Assembly (NCBI GenBank): GCA_934454115.1
Contig: CAKSFQ010000009.1
Coordinates: forward strand, 1 to 64,000
Length of the DNA stretch: 64,000 nt
Reading direction: 5' to 3'
Origin: an uncultured Clostridia bacterium
GTDB taxonomy: Bacteria > Bacillota > Clostridia > Monoglobales > Monoglobaceae
The translations under genes were made by a program, and so were the position numbers. Numbering within the stretch: position 1 is the first letter of the stretch; the number at the start of each line of letters is the position of its first letter. This document shows, one piece after another, positions 25,427 to 34,091 of this stretch. Below the pieces are notes generated by a model, which saw only the letters and a program-made list of their open reading frames with translations, was not told the DNA's origin and made no database searches.

Positions 25427-27667
25427 CTAATCATTCGCGCCTTGGTATTTAAAATCCAGCGTCACAACGGTTCCCGGCTCCACGATAGAGCCTGCCTCCG
25501 GCGACTGGCCGCTGCACACGGCGCCGCCCTCGCCGGGGACACCATGGATTCTGGCGTTCAGTCCCTCTCCTGTCAGCATCGACGTCGCCGCAGCCGCACT
25601 CTCGCCAATCACCTTGGGTACTACCACGGTTCGCTCCGCTTTGGTACCGACGGTATACGCCACCACGGTTGATCCGCTGACCAGCCTGGTATACGCCTTG
25701 GGAATCTGATCGCTGACGACAGCATTGCGGTCCCCCTTGATTCGAATCCGAAATCCGCTCTCATTCAGTTTCTTTTCCGCGTCGGCCACCGTCATACCGG
25801 ACAAATCCGGCACCTCGATATCGACAAGATCCTTTTCCTTTTCTTTATATCTCGGTTCCACACCCAGATACTGCAGAGTCTCTTCCATAATATTTTTTAC
25901 CACCGGCGCCGCAATCACACCGCCATAGTAAGGCATACCGACCGGCGGCTGATCCAAAATTACCAGGCAGGCAACCTGCGGATCATCAGCCGGGGCAAAT
26001 GCCAAAAAGGATGCAATATATTTCCCGTTGCCGCGGGGGATTTTCTCTGAGGTACCGGTTTTACCGGCGATGCGGTAACCGGCAAGGTAAGCGTTCTTAC
26101 CGCCGCCCTCCGACACAACGGATTCTAAGATGCCGCACATTGTCCGGCTGGTTTCCTCCGAAATGACTTGGTGTACCAGCTCCGGTTCGTTCTTTTCGAT
26201 CACAATATTTTCGGAATTGACAATTTCTTTAATCAGATGCGGCTTATAGAGCTTTCCTCCGTTGGCGACCGCACTGACTGCCGTAATCATCTGCAGCGGC
26301 GTCACCGTCACCGACTGACCGAACGAAGAAGTCGCAAGGTCAACCTCGCTGAAATTATCCTCGGTAAATCCGACACCGGCTGTTTCACCGGGAAGTTCGA
26401 TTCCGGTTTCCTCAAAAAAGCCAAAGGCGCGCACACCGCGCAAAAACCGCTCCTTTCCGATTTTTTGACCGATCTGGATAAAGGCGGGGTTACAGGAGTT
26501 GCGCACCGCCTGGGCAAAGGTCTGAGTACCGTGTCCGTTTCGATTTGCGCAGTGAATCCGCTCGGTCAGCACCTGCTGCACACCGCCGCACTGAAAGGTG
26601 TCCTCTAACTTAACCGCCCCGGTTTCAAGCCCCAACGATGCCACCACCGATTTAAAGGTGGATCCCGGCTCGTACGAATCTACCACCGCCTTGTTGCGGC
26701 GTACCGTCTGAATCACTTCATTAAAACGCTTATTATATTCCTCGCCTTCTAAGGCCTTTAGCTCATCATCGATGCCGCTGTACTTTGCCCGGATCGCATC
26801 CGTAATCGCGAAGGGCTCATTTAAATCGTAGTCCGGCTTGGAGCTCATCGCTAAAATATCGCCGGTATTGACGTCCATCACCACGGCCGCCGCGCCCTGC
26901 TCCAGCTTATTGGCAATCCGCGCATTTTCCAGGTGTTTTTCCACATAGCCCTGGATGACCTCGTCAATGGTCAGCACCACGCTGCTGCCGTCCTGTGCCT
27001 CGATATAGTTTTCATAATTGGTGCCCGACTCTAAGCCGGTCGTCTTTTGGGTGGTTACCACACGTCCCGGCACCCCGCTCAATTCGTCGTCACAGATGCT
27101 CTCGATGCCCTCAAGCCCCTGGTTATCGTTTCCCACAAATCCGATAATGTGAGAGGCCAGGTTGTTATAAGGATAAAACCGCTTGACATCTTCGACAAAA
27201 CTGATACCGCTCAGCTTTTTATCCTCAACATAGGCGCGCACCTCGTCCGCAATATCCTTGTCGACCTTTTTCTTCATATATTCAAAGCTGCTCTGGCGAT
27301 TGATTTTCCCTTCCAGCGTCTGCACGTCCATGCTCAAAATGCCGGCCAGATCCTCTGCCACCTTGGCGGCCGACAGCTCATTTTTTTTGATACTGCTGCG
27401 CAGCTCTGCCGGAGCAATGCTGATGGTCTCCACCGAGACATTACTGGCCAAAACCTTAAGGTTACGGTCATAAATCTTGCCGCGTTTAGCGCTGACCGTG
27501 TTATCGCTGGTCTGCTGCTGCAGCGCATCGCGGGACAGCTTTTCGCCCTGCACAATCTGCAGCCAGGCCGTCCTGCCGATCAAAAGAAGAAAGGCAGCGG
27601 AGAACGCCGCCAGCATGATCATGGTTCTGCCGGCGAGATAGACTCCCTTTTTTCGTTTTTTTGCCAT
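25427..27667 (-). CDS. spoVD: Class B penicillin-binding protein, SpoVD/PBP2B type, two PASTA domains
   Basis: Monofunctional transpeptidase. 746 residues: short cytoplasmic start, membrane anchor at about 12-33, a dimerisation domain (RGKIYDRN at 62-69), the transpeptidase domain with SxxK Ser336-Lys339 (YEPGSTFKS), SxN Ser391-Asn393 and KTG Lys536-Gly538, then two PASTA domains at about 617-675 and 682-743. One PASTA is usual for B. subtilis SpoVD and two for PBP2B, so this protein may serve vegetative septation, sporulation, or both; the symbol is a best guess. It is downstream of ftsL and upstream of murE, as in many clostridia. Confidence 0.9.
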   Translation of the reverse strand: MAKKRKKGVYLAGRTMIMLAAFSAAFLLLIGRTAWLQIVQGEKLSRDALQQQTSDNTVSAKRGKIYDRNLKVLASNVSVETISIAPAELRSSIKKNELSAAKVAEDLAGILSMDVQTLEGKINRQSSFEYMKKKVDKDIADEVRAYVEDKKLSGISFVEDVKRFYPYNNLASHIIGFVGNDNQGLEGIESICDDELSGVPGRVVTTQKTTGLESGTNYENYIEAQDGSSVVLTIDEVIQGYVEKHLENARIANKLEQGAAAVVMDVNTGDILAMSSKPDYDLNEPFAITDAIRAKYSGIDDELKALEGEEYNKRFNEVIQTVRRNKAVVDSYEPGSTFKSVVASLGLETGAVKLEDTFQCGGVQQVLTERIHCANRNGHGTQTFAQAVRNSCNPAFIQIGQKIGKERFLRGVRAFGFFEETGIELPGETAGVGFTEDNFSEVDLATSSFGQSVTVTPLQMITAVSAVANGGKLYKPHLIKEIVNSENIVIEKNEPELVHQVISEETSRTMCGILESVVSEGGGKNAYLAGYRIAGKTGTSEKIPRGNGKYIASFLAFAPADDPQVACLVILDQPPVGMPYYGGVIAAPVVKNIMEETLQYLGVEPRYKEKEKDLVDIEVPDLSGMTVADAEKKLNESGFRIRIKGDRNAVVSDQIPKAYTRLVSGSTVVAYTVGTKAERTVVVPKVIGESAAAATSMLTGEGLNARIHGVPGEGGAVCSGQSPEAGSIVEPGTVVTLDFKYQGAND

Positions 27668-27734
27668 TGTGACACCTCCGATATCCGCCGCTCATGCCCG
27701 TTTTTTTTGCATTTGCCGGGGTTATGGCGAAACA

Positions 27735-27760
27735 GGCATAAGAGATCAATCCCTTATGCC
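27735..27760 (-). other. Hairpin in the ftsL-spoVD spacer
   Basis: GGCATAAG and CTTATGCC pair around 10 nt in the 171-nt spacer. No T-tract follows, so it is not an obvious terminator. Confidence 0.35.
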
Positions 27761-27838
27761 CATTGATACATTACATTCCGGCGCGGTTTTCTGTCTGCCG
27801 GGTCGAACCCTTCCACTTTCAGTTTATTCCGATTTTTT

Positions 27839-28441
27839 CTATTTTAAAACACGAATTGCATGAATCAGCGCACCCGGCGTCCCGGAAAGCGTGTTTGGCT
27901 TGTCTTCCTCTTTTGCCGTCGTCTCGTCCCCCATCTGCACATCAACATAAAAAATCTGTGACTGATCCGGACGAATCATGCCGAGCTTTCCCGTGGCGTA
28001 TTCCTCCAGGGTACCGAGTTCCAAGGCGCGGTCAATCTTTGCCTGGATGGACTGGTTCTGATATTCTGCCGCGGCAAGATCGCTGCCCAGCTTTGTAATT
28101 TTTTCATTTGATTCCAGGATTAAGGTGTAACGATAAATCATGAAACAACACATCACAAACACAACGCCGATACGGCCAAGCGTTTGCAGCGCCTTCCTTT
28201 TGGAAACGCGCACACTCTCCGTCTTTTTCGGCTGCGCTGCCGTTTTCGGCGTCCTTACGACGCCCGGATCGGGAGACGGCATACTTTGTGTGCGCCGCTG
28301 CGGCGCATAGGCGGTCTGTGACCCGTAACGCGCACGCGAGGCGGCGGCATGTCCGCGACGGTAGCTGTAATCAGGCGCTACGTGCGCCTGACGCACGGTA
28401 CGGTTTTGTCTCTGGGGTGTCGATGTCGCCACGTCTCTCAT
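27839..28441 (-). CDS. ftsL: FtsL-like septum formation protein
   Basis: Small bitopic divisome protein that with DivIB and DivIC activates the FtsW-PBP pair. 200 residues: about 95 basic, Arg/Gln/Pro-rich cytoplasmic residues, a transmembrane helix (LGRIGVVFVMCCFMIYRYTLIL), then a coiled coil (ITKLGSDLAAAEYQNQSIQAKIDRAL) and the ATGKLGMIRPDQSQIFYVDV block typical of FtsL/DivIC. The cytoplasmic tail is longer than in B. subtilis FtsL. The AGAGG site is nearly adjacent to ATG 28441 and better spaced for GTG at 28432, so the start may be three codons later. Assigned from features plus position after rsmH. Confidence 0.82.
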   Translation of the reverse strand: MRDVATSTPQRQNRTVRQAHVAPDYSYRRGHAAASRARYGSQTAYAPQRRTQSMPSPDPGVVRTPKTAAQPKKTESVRVSKRKALQTLGRIGVVFVMCCFMIYRYTLILESNEKITKLGSDLAAAEYQNQSIQAKIDRALELGTLEEYATGKLGMIRPDQSQIFYVDVQMGDETTAKEEDKPNTLSGTPGALIHAIRVLK

Positions 28442-28476
28442 CCTCTCTGTATTATTGAATTGATCCCATCACGGTT

Positions 28477-29412
28477 TCAGCGCTTTTCAATCACGCGCAG
28501 CTTGGCGCTATGCGCTCTGCGGTTCTCACTCTGTTCCTTTTCTCCGGCTATAATCGGTTTTCGGTTCACCAGGGCTACCTCCGGTTTTTTGCCGCAGACA
28601 CAAACGGGAAAATCTTTCGGACAGATGCAGCCCCTTGCCAGCTCGGAAAAGGTTGTCTTGACAATCCGATCCTCCAGCGAATGGAAGGTAATGACTGCGA
28701 GTCTTCCGCCGGGCTTTAGGTGCCGTACAAAGCCTTTTAAGGCATCGCCCAGTCCGTCCAATTCACCGTTTACGGCAATTCGGATTGCCTGAAATGTCCG
28801 TTTTGCCGGATGCTTGTCCGCATATCGCGCCGACGGCGGAAAAGCCTGCCTGATGAGATCCGCAAGCTCGGTGGTCGTCTCAATCGGCTTACGCTTGCGC
28901 GCCCCTACGATTGCCGATGCAATCTTACGGGCGTAGCGCTCCTCACCGTACCGTAAAATCAGCGAGGACAGCTGCTCCTCGGTATAGGCATTGACAACCT
29001 GATAGGCGTCCAGTGCGGCATCCTGATCCATCCGCATATCCAGCCGTGCCGTTTGGTGATAACTAAACCCGCGCTCCGCGCAATCAAGCTGCGGGGAGGA
29101 AACTCCCAAATCCAAAATTGCACCGTCCAGCTGCGGGATGTTCATCTCTTGTAAAATTGATGTAATGTCAAAAAAATTGCGATGGCAAAACTGTTTTTTG
29201 CATGGGAACGCGTCAAGCCTCTCCTTTGCTGCCCGGAGCGCCGTTTTATCACGGTCAATCCCCAACAGCATGCCGTCCTTTGACAACCGGCTGCAAATTA
29301 AAGCAGAATGTCCGCCGCCGCCCAGTGTCCCGTCCGCGTAAATTCCGTCCGGCTTAACATTAAGATATGACACGCTTTCCTGAAGCAAAACCGATATATG
29401 CGAAAATTCCAT
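28477..29412 (-). CDS. rsmH: 16S rRNA (cytosine-1402-N4) methyltransferase
   Basis: SAM-dependent methyltransferase acting on the 30S P site (MraW). 311 residues. Opens with HISVLLQESVSYLNV, the SAM loop YADGTLGGGGHS, then ILDLGVSSPQLD, RGFSYH, and the C-terminal RLAVITFHSLEDRIVK. It lies 17 bp after mraZ. Confidence 0.97.
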   Translation of the reverse strand: MEFSHISVLLQESVSYLNVKPDGIYADGTLGGGGHSALICSRLSKDGMLLGIDRDKTALRAAKERLDAFPCKKQFCHRNFFDITSILQEMNIPQLDGAILDLGVSSPQLDCAERGFSYHQTARLDMRMDQDAALDAYQVVNAYTEEQLSSLILRYGEERYARKIASAIVGARKRKPIETTTELADLIRQAFPPSARYADKHPAKRTFQAIRIAVNGELDGLGDALKGFVRHLKPGGRLAVITFHSLEDRIVKTTFSELARGCICPKDFPVCVCGKKPEVALVNRKPIIAGEKEQSENRRAHSAKLRVIEKR

Positions 29413-29429
29413 GCTCTGCCTCCCGGTTT

Positions 29430-29855
29430 TTAAATACCCAGATCCTCCATCACCTTTGCGATCTCCTCGGCCTCAAAAGCAGGATCCTCCATATAACGGT
29501 TCCACTGCTCCAGACCCCAGACCTCAATCTTATCCGACACGCCGATTACCACAATCTCTTTTTGCAGTCCGGCATACTCACGGATTTTCGGCGGAATCAC
29601 CACACGCCCCTGCGTGTCGGCGCTGCATTCCTCCGCACCGCTGAAGAAAAAGCGATGCAAACGCCGGCGCTGAGTCGGCTGTACAGAACAAAGTTCTTCT
29701 TCAAACCGTTCCCATGCGGCTTTGGGATAAAGATAAACGCAATTATCCAGACCCTTGGCTACGACAAAGCTCTCGCCCAGGTCAAGCCGAAACTTTGCCG
29801 GGATATTGATACGACCCTTGGCATCAATGTTCTGATGATATTCGCCGATGAGCAT
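29430..29855 (-). CDS. mraZ: Transcriptional regulator MraZ
   Basis: AbrB-fold DNA-binding protein with two copies of the MraZ repeat, 141 residues from ATG 29855 (AAAGGAG upstream; a longer frame to 29912 lacks a site). First repeat: GEYHQNIDAKGRINIPAKFR; second: CSADTQGRVVIPPKIREYAGL. It is known to assemble into rings and to control its own dcw operon by binding tandem repeats near the promoter, which is what is seen directly upstream. Confidence 0.95.
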   Translation of the reverse strand: MLIGEYHQNIDAKGRINIPAKFRLDLGESFVVAKGLDNCVYLYPKAAWERFEEELCSVQPTQRRRLHRFFFSGAEECSADTQGRVVIPPKIREYAGLQKEIVVIGVSDKIEVWGLEQWNRYMEDPAFEAEEIAKVMEDLGI

Positions 29856-29904
29856 CTTGCCGTCTCCTTTCGTCTGTTTGATTGGCAAAGGGGAAAGTAT
29901 TTTT

Positions 29905-29944
29905 TCATCCATTTTAATACACTTTCATCCACTTCGCTCCACTT
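29905..29944 (-). promoter_or_regulatory. Tandem decamer operator, probably for MraZ
   Basis: Read on the minus strand, four contiguous 10-mers: AAGTGGAGCG, AAGTGGATGA, AAGTGTATTA, AAATGGATGA. The shared core is A-A-R-T-G-K-A at the start of each. One-turn spacing and location at and just past the start site match MraZ boxes described in other bacteria. Confidence 0.8.
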
Positions 29945-29951
29945 CTCTCTT

Positions 29952-29980
29952 ATTCTAATCCATTTACGTCCAGAATGCAA
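29952..29980 (-). promoter_or_regulatory. Promoter of the dcw cluster
   Basis: On the minus strand, TTGCAT (29980-29975), a 17-bp spacer, then TAGAAT (29957-29952). The start site would fall at about 29945, directly at the first MraZ decamer. Confidence 0.75.
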
Positions 29981-30215
29981 TAGTTTTTTTGAAAAAAAAT
30001 TAAGTTTTTTTTACAAATTTTTTATTATGCTGTCACAAGACGACATAGGCTATCCATATTTGCGCAAAATTTTTACAATTTTTCCCATTTTTTCGATTTT
30101 TGATGCAATACAGCAGGAACCTACAGAATTTTAAATTCCCTTTCATTCCCCACAGGGTAATGCCGCTGTTTTTTGCCGTAAAAGAAAAAAAGACTGAAAA
30201 CGGGCAAAAAAATAT
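29981..30215. other. AT-rich intergenic stretch, nothing recognised
   Basis: Long A and T runs between the dcw promoter and the structured repeat. No reading frame with a ribosome binding site and no strong hairpin is seen. Confidence 0.6.
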
Positions 30216-30540
30216 GCGCGGGAAAATCCCGCGCTTGAGCGTGTCGATAAACCCATTTTGCGAAAAATTTCATTTTGATTTGATCGCCGTCCCCTGCTTA
30301 GCCATGCCTACCACGGCGGCGCGGCAATGAAATTTTTCGCCGATTTTACGCCGTTTTCGGCAAGATATTGCGACATTGCCGTAACGGGGCGATGATTGCC
30401 GGTGGCAATCGTCCATCGCTGACCGAGGCGAGAGCCGAGACCGGCGGCGGATCTTTGGGCGTAGGGCTATTAATTCAAAGCAATATCTTGCTGAAAACTG
30501 ACTTTTTCGACAGCCTGAAGCGCGGGAAAATCCCGCGCTT
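30216..30540. repeat. Highly structured intergenic element (family member 1)
   Basis: Two identical 21-nt direct copies of a hairpin (GCGCGGGA-AAA-TCCCGCGC plus TT) bound the element at 30216-30236 and 30520-30540. Just inside are diverged inverted ends (GAGCGTGTCGATAAA and TTTTTCGACAGCCTG). Inside are two perfect inverted repeats: GCGAAAAATTTCATT/AATGAAATTTTTCGC (30260-30274, 30326-30340, with an inner CGCCGT/ACGGCG) and GCAAGATATTGC/GCAATATCTTGC (30360-30371, 30480-30491), plus a small hairpin GATTGCC/GGCAATC at 30394-30410. T-rich runs lie outside each boundary, so transcripts from either direction would meet a terminator. There is no reading frame. Confidence 0.8.
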
Positions 30541-30545
30541 ATTTT

Positions 30546-31343
30546 TTATTTCGTTGTTTTCTTGAATCGGCGTATGATAATGACAGCAAGTCCTGCAATC
30601 ACGGTCAAAATCGCCAGCAGCTGCGACACACGCAGCGCGCCTATGTAGAGCGAATCCGCACGCAGCCCTTCAATCCAGGCACGGCCGAGGCCGTACCAGA
30701 CCAGGTACCCGCAAAACGTCTCGCCCGGATAACTGCGGATTTTTCGGTAGCCCCAAAGCACAAGGATGCCGACCGCGTTCCACAAAGATTCGTAAAGATA
30801 GGTCGGATGCACGTTCTCCGCCAGCAGCTTACCGTCCTGGTGAATCGTCATTGCCCAGGGCAGCGATGTGGCCGCGCCGTATGCCTCGCCGTTAAAAAAG
30901 TTACCCCAGCGGCCGATGGATTGTCCGATCAGCAAACCGATTGCCAGCACGTCCAAAACCATCCCGATCGAGAGCTTTTTCTTTTTACAATAGATCAAAA
31001 TCGTCAGGCAGGCGCCAATCACACCGCCATAGATTGCCAGACCACCACTGCGGATATCCAGGATAGAAAGCCAATCATCCCGGTATATATCCCAACTGAA
31101 CGCGACATAGTAGAGCCGCGCGCCGATAATTGCCGCCGGCACCGCGAGCAAAATCATATTCAGCAAATCATCCTGGCCAAGGCCGACCCGTTTGGATTCA
31201 TAAAATCCGTATAAAATCGCAAGACAAAGCCCGGCGGCAATCATCAGCCCGTACCAGTAAACCGAAACGCCGAAAATCCGAAATGCAACCCGGCTGACCT
31301 CAAAATCAAGGCCAAGGCCGGAAAATGTAATTTGATTAATCAA
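30546..31343 (-). CDS. lgt: Prolipoprotein diacylglyceryl transferase
   Basis: Membrane enzyme that attaches diacylglycerol to the lipobox cysteine of prelipoproteins. 265 residues with about seven hydrophobic spans. The Lgt signature GRWGNFFNGEAYG is present, with YWYGLMIAAG near the start and HPTYLYESLWN later. The start is TTG (31343) with GAGGGGG upstream. It is last of alaS-HIT-M16-M16-lgt and is followed directly by the structured repeat. Confidence 0.95.
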   Translation of the reverse strand: MINQITFSGLGLDFEVSRVAFRIFGVSVYWYGLMIAAGLCLAILYGFYESKRVGLGQDDLLNMILLAVPAAIIGARLYYVAFSWDIYRDDWLSILDIRSGGLAIYGGVIGACLTILIYCKKKKLSIGMVLDVLAIGLLIGQSIGRWGNFFNGEAYGAATSLPWAMTIHQDGKLLAENVHPTYLYESLWNAVGILVLWGYRKIRSYPGETFCGYLVWYGLGRAWIEGLRADSLYIGALRVSQLLAILTVIAGLAVIIIRRFKKTTK

Positions 31344-31380
31344 CTTGACACCCCCTCAGATCGCATACGCCGCAAACCGG

Positions 31381-32682
31381 CTAGTCTTGATCGGCCTCCG
31401 GCGGCCGAACCACCGAAAGCACCGCGTTTTTGATATCAAAATGAGTGCGCAGCCGTGCGTCAACGGCCTCTTTGGTGACGGCAGACACTGCGGTGCGGAA
31501 CGAAAGCGGGTCATCGCCTGCCATCAGCCGGCGAAGCAATGCGTTGCCCATCTGCTCCACACTGTTAAAAGTGCGGATGTAACCGGCAGTCAGCGCCTTT
31601 TTGGCCCGCGCCAGTTCTTCCTCCAAAATACCGCTTTGTTGCAGCTCTTCCAATCTGCCGAGCACTCTTTGGTACACCTGCTCCGGATCCTTGGATTCGC
31701 CGCCGATTAACGTAAAGCCATAGCTTTTGGATCGTTCTGTCTCCGTGTCAAAGGAACTGTCAATGAGCCCCTCTTCGTAAAGCTGCATATAAAAGTCACT
31801 GCTCTTGCCAAAGGCGGATTCTAAAATCAGCTCGGTTGCAATTTCCTTTTGCTCCCGCTCTGCTGCGTCACCGCTAAGATCGTGATCCTTAAACCCGATC
31901 CGAAACATCGGCTGCGCCACCAAAAGCTTCTGCTCGATCTTTTCTGTATTCCGCGCCGCCGGCTCACTCACCTTGGCACGCGGAATCTGTCCAAGGTTCT
32001 TTGCCGCGTCGACATGCCGATCTACATAGGAAAGCGCCGTTTCCATATCAATATCCCCCACCAGAACCAGCATCATATTTGCCGGGTTATAAAAGGTACG
32101 GTAGCAATCGTACAAAAGCTTGGGCGTGATATGCGAGATGCTCTCCACCGTGCCGGCAATATCCAGCTTGACCGGGTGATTGTGGTACATCGCCGAGAGC
32201 GTATTGAAAAACACGCGCCAGTCCGGGTCATCATCGTACATACGGATTTCCTGACCGATGATGCCCTGCTCTTTTGCCACATTTTCATCCGTAAAATACG
32301 GGTGGTTGACAAATTCCAAAAGGATATCCAGATTTTCATAAAAATGGTCGGTACAGGAGAACAAATACGCCGTCATATCAAAGCTGGTAAACGCGTTGCT
32401 GCTGGCTCCCGTTTTTGCGAACAGGTCAAACGCATTGCCGCCGTCCTCCTGTTCAAACAGCTTATGCTCCAGATAATGCGCAATGCCGTCCGGCACGGTC
32501 GTCATTTCCGTATCGCCCGGCACAAGAAAGCTGCGGTCAATGGAACCGTACTCCGTCCCGTAAATCGCGTAGTATTTATTAAATCCCTTTTTGGGAAACA
32601 CATAAACGCGCAGGCCGCTTTCGTGTACCGTATACTGCATTTCCTCGCCCAGCTGCTCGTTTCTTACGGTCTTAATCTTCAT
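31381..32682 (-). CDS. M16-family zinc peptidase-like protein, YmfH type
   Basis: 433 residues. The inverted zinc motif HxxEH is present as HYLEH in DGIAHYLEHKLFE, and AKTGASSNAFTSFDMTAYLFSC is the second conserved M16 block, so the zinc site looks intact. Start ATG 32682 is chosen because GGGAGG lies 9 nt upstream; it overlaps the previous gene by 11 nt. It pairs with the neighbouring YmfF-like protein, as in Bacillus, where the two genes also stand together. M16 proteins form two-half clamshell chambers; the substrate here is unknown. Confidence 0.88.
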   Translation of the reverse strand: MKIKTVRNEQLGEEMQYTVHESGLRVYVFPKKGFNKYYAIYGTEYGSIDRSFLVPGDTEMTTVPDGIAHYLEHKLFEQEDGGNAFDLFAKTGASSNAFTSFDMTAYLFSCTDHFYENLDILLEFVNHPYFTDENVAKEQGIIGQEIRMYDDDPDWRVFFNTLSAMYHNHPVKLDIAGTVESISHITPKLLYDCYRTFYNPANMMLVLVGDIDMETALSYVDRHVDAAKNLGQIPRAKVSEPAARNTEKIEQKLLVAQPMFRIGFKDHDLSGDAAEREQKEIATELILESAFGKSSDFYMQLYEEGLIDSSFDTETERSKSYGFTLIGGESKDPEQVYQRVLGRLEELQQSGILEEELARAKKALTAGYIRTFNSVEQMGNALLRRLMAGDDPLSFRTAVSAVTKEAVDARLRTHFDIKNAVLSVVRPPEADQD

Positions 32683-33961
32683 ACTGCGCATCCTCCCCTC
32701 CGCTTTCGATTCCCTTTAAGAAGTAAATGGTATCCGGCGTCACTTTCTGCATCACGGCTATGATTTCATCCCGCGTGACGGCGTTTAAGCATTGCAGCAG
32801 GGAATCCAAATCCTGCTGCTGCCCCATCATAACCTGACTTAAATAGTAGTCCTCCATGCCGCGGAGGCTGTCCTTGATCGAACGAATCCCTGTTGCCATG
32901 TATTTTTTGGCCGCGGCAATCTCTGCGTCCGTGATCTCGCCCTGCTTCATCTTATCCAGCTGCACCATAATCTCGTCATACGCCGCCTGATAATTTTTGG
33001 TCTCTATGCCGGAGCTGATCATCATCACACTCTTCATGCGGTCGGTGCGGCAGCCGGCATAATAGGCCAGGCTCAGCTTTTCGCGCACATTCTGAAAGAG
33101 CTTGGAAAACGGACTGCCGCCAAAGATACAGCTTGCCAGCATCAAGGCATAATACTCCTTTGCCGTCGGTTCTACACCGCAGCACAGGCCGATGGCAAGC
33201 TTGCTCTGCGCGACGTCGATCTCTTCCACAATTTTTTGTACCGCCTTGCGGTTAGACACAGCAACGCGGGTTTTACCGTAGTCCGCCTCTCTCGGAAGAA
33301 GCCGTGCTGCAAACGTACGCATCACCGCTGCGGCGTTTTCTTCCTCTACCGTTCCGTTCATAAAGATATCCACCTTCGCGTTTTGCAGCACGGATCGGTA
33401 AAAGTCGTAAAGTCCCTCCGGCGTGATTTCGTCCAAATCCTCAACATAACCGGCCTCAAACATGCCGTAGCCCTCTTTGCCGAACATGGCCTCCCGACAC
33501 TTGACATCGGTGTATTCCTTCTTATCGTTAATGAGTCCTAAGATTGCCTGTCTCAGGTTCTCCTTTTCGCCGTCCACATATTCGGGCAGAAAGCCGCCGT
33601 CTTTTGTCAGCGGCGCAAACACAAATTCCTCCATAAATTCAAGTACCGCGTCGGTCAGATTCTCTCCGATATAGGCGTCCGCGATATAATCCATGGTAAA
33701 ATACAAGACCTCACAGTCGCCCTTAAGGCGCACACCGGCAGCGCATGCCGCACTGTATAAATCCGCCAGCCGCTTTGCCATGTCGCTCAGCCTGGGATAT
33801 TTTTGCGAACCGCGCTTGAGCACGGACGGCAAAAGCGCCGCATAAGTCACGGTCTCCCGTTTCAGTGGAATATGAAAAAATATACTCAAGGTGTTGGTCT
33901 TAAACTTGGGATCGTTTAAAATCCGCAGATCAACGCCCTTGCAAATCGATTTTGTCTGCAT
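32672..33961 (-). CDS. M16-family peptidase-like protein, YmfF type, no zinc motif
   Basis: 429 residues with the M16 fold order (N-terminal LLPSVLKRGSQKYP, later GLCCGVEPTAKEYYALMLASCIFGGSPFSKLFQNVREKLSLAYY). Where HxxEH would be expected the text is RGSQKYPRLSDMAKRLADLY, so the metal site is missing. It probably forms the inactive half of a heterodimer with the downstream YmfH-like partner. AAAGGAG precedes the ATG. Confidence 0.87.
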   Translation of the reverse strand: MQTKSICKGVDLRILNDPKFKTNTLSIFFHIPLKRETVTYAALLPSVLKRGSQKYPRLSDMAKRLADLYSAACAAGVRLKGDCEVLYFTMDYIADAYIGENLTDAVLEFMEEFVFAPLTKDGGFLPEYVDGEKENLRQAILGLINDKKEYTDVKCREAMFGKEGYGMFEAGYVEDLDEITPEGLYDFYRSVLQNAKVDIFMNGTVEEENAAAVMRTFAARLLPREADYGKTRVAVSNRKAVQKIVEEIDVAQSKLAIGLCCGVEPTAKEYYALMLASCIFGGSPFSKLFQNVREKLSLAYYAGCRTDRMKSVMMISSGIETKNYQAAYDEIMVQLDKMKQGEITDAEIAAAKKYMATGIRSIKDSLRGMEDYYLSQVMMGQQQDLDSLLQCLNAVTRDEIIAVMQKVTPDTIYFLKGIESGGEDAQYED

Positions 33962-34091
33962 GATCTTCTACTCCTTTTCTGCTGCTTTCTCTTCTATGAT
34001 ACCAATAATCCTGTCGTTTAATACCACCAAAACCGGAAAAGGCGCGCCGCTGCAAATGCAGCAGCCCGCCCCCATTTTTGGCATGGATGCA

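Noticed and set aside
27800..27810. GGGTCGAACCC, resembling a tRNA T arm
   Set aside because: No acceptor stem, anticodon arm or D arm can be built around it.
29905..29944. Short CRISPR-like array
   Set aside because: Units are only 10 bp with no spacers, and the position at the mraZ promoter explains them as regulator sites.
29367..30134. Plus-strand open frame of 255 codons antisense to mraZ and reaching into the AT-rich gap
   Set aside because: Composition follows the shadow of mraZ and then becomes low-complexity Phe/Ile/Leu text from AT-rich DNA; no motif and no ribosome binding site.
33970..34086. Possible 38-codon open frame between the HIT gene and the YmfF-like gene
   Set aside because: It ends in the ribosome binding site of the next gene, has no good site of its own and shows no known family. 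A real tiny gene cannot be excluded.
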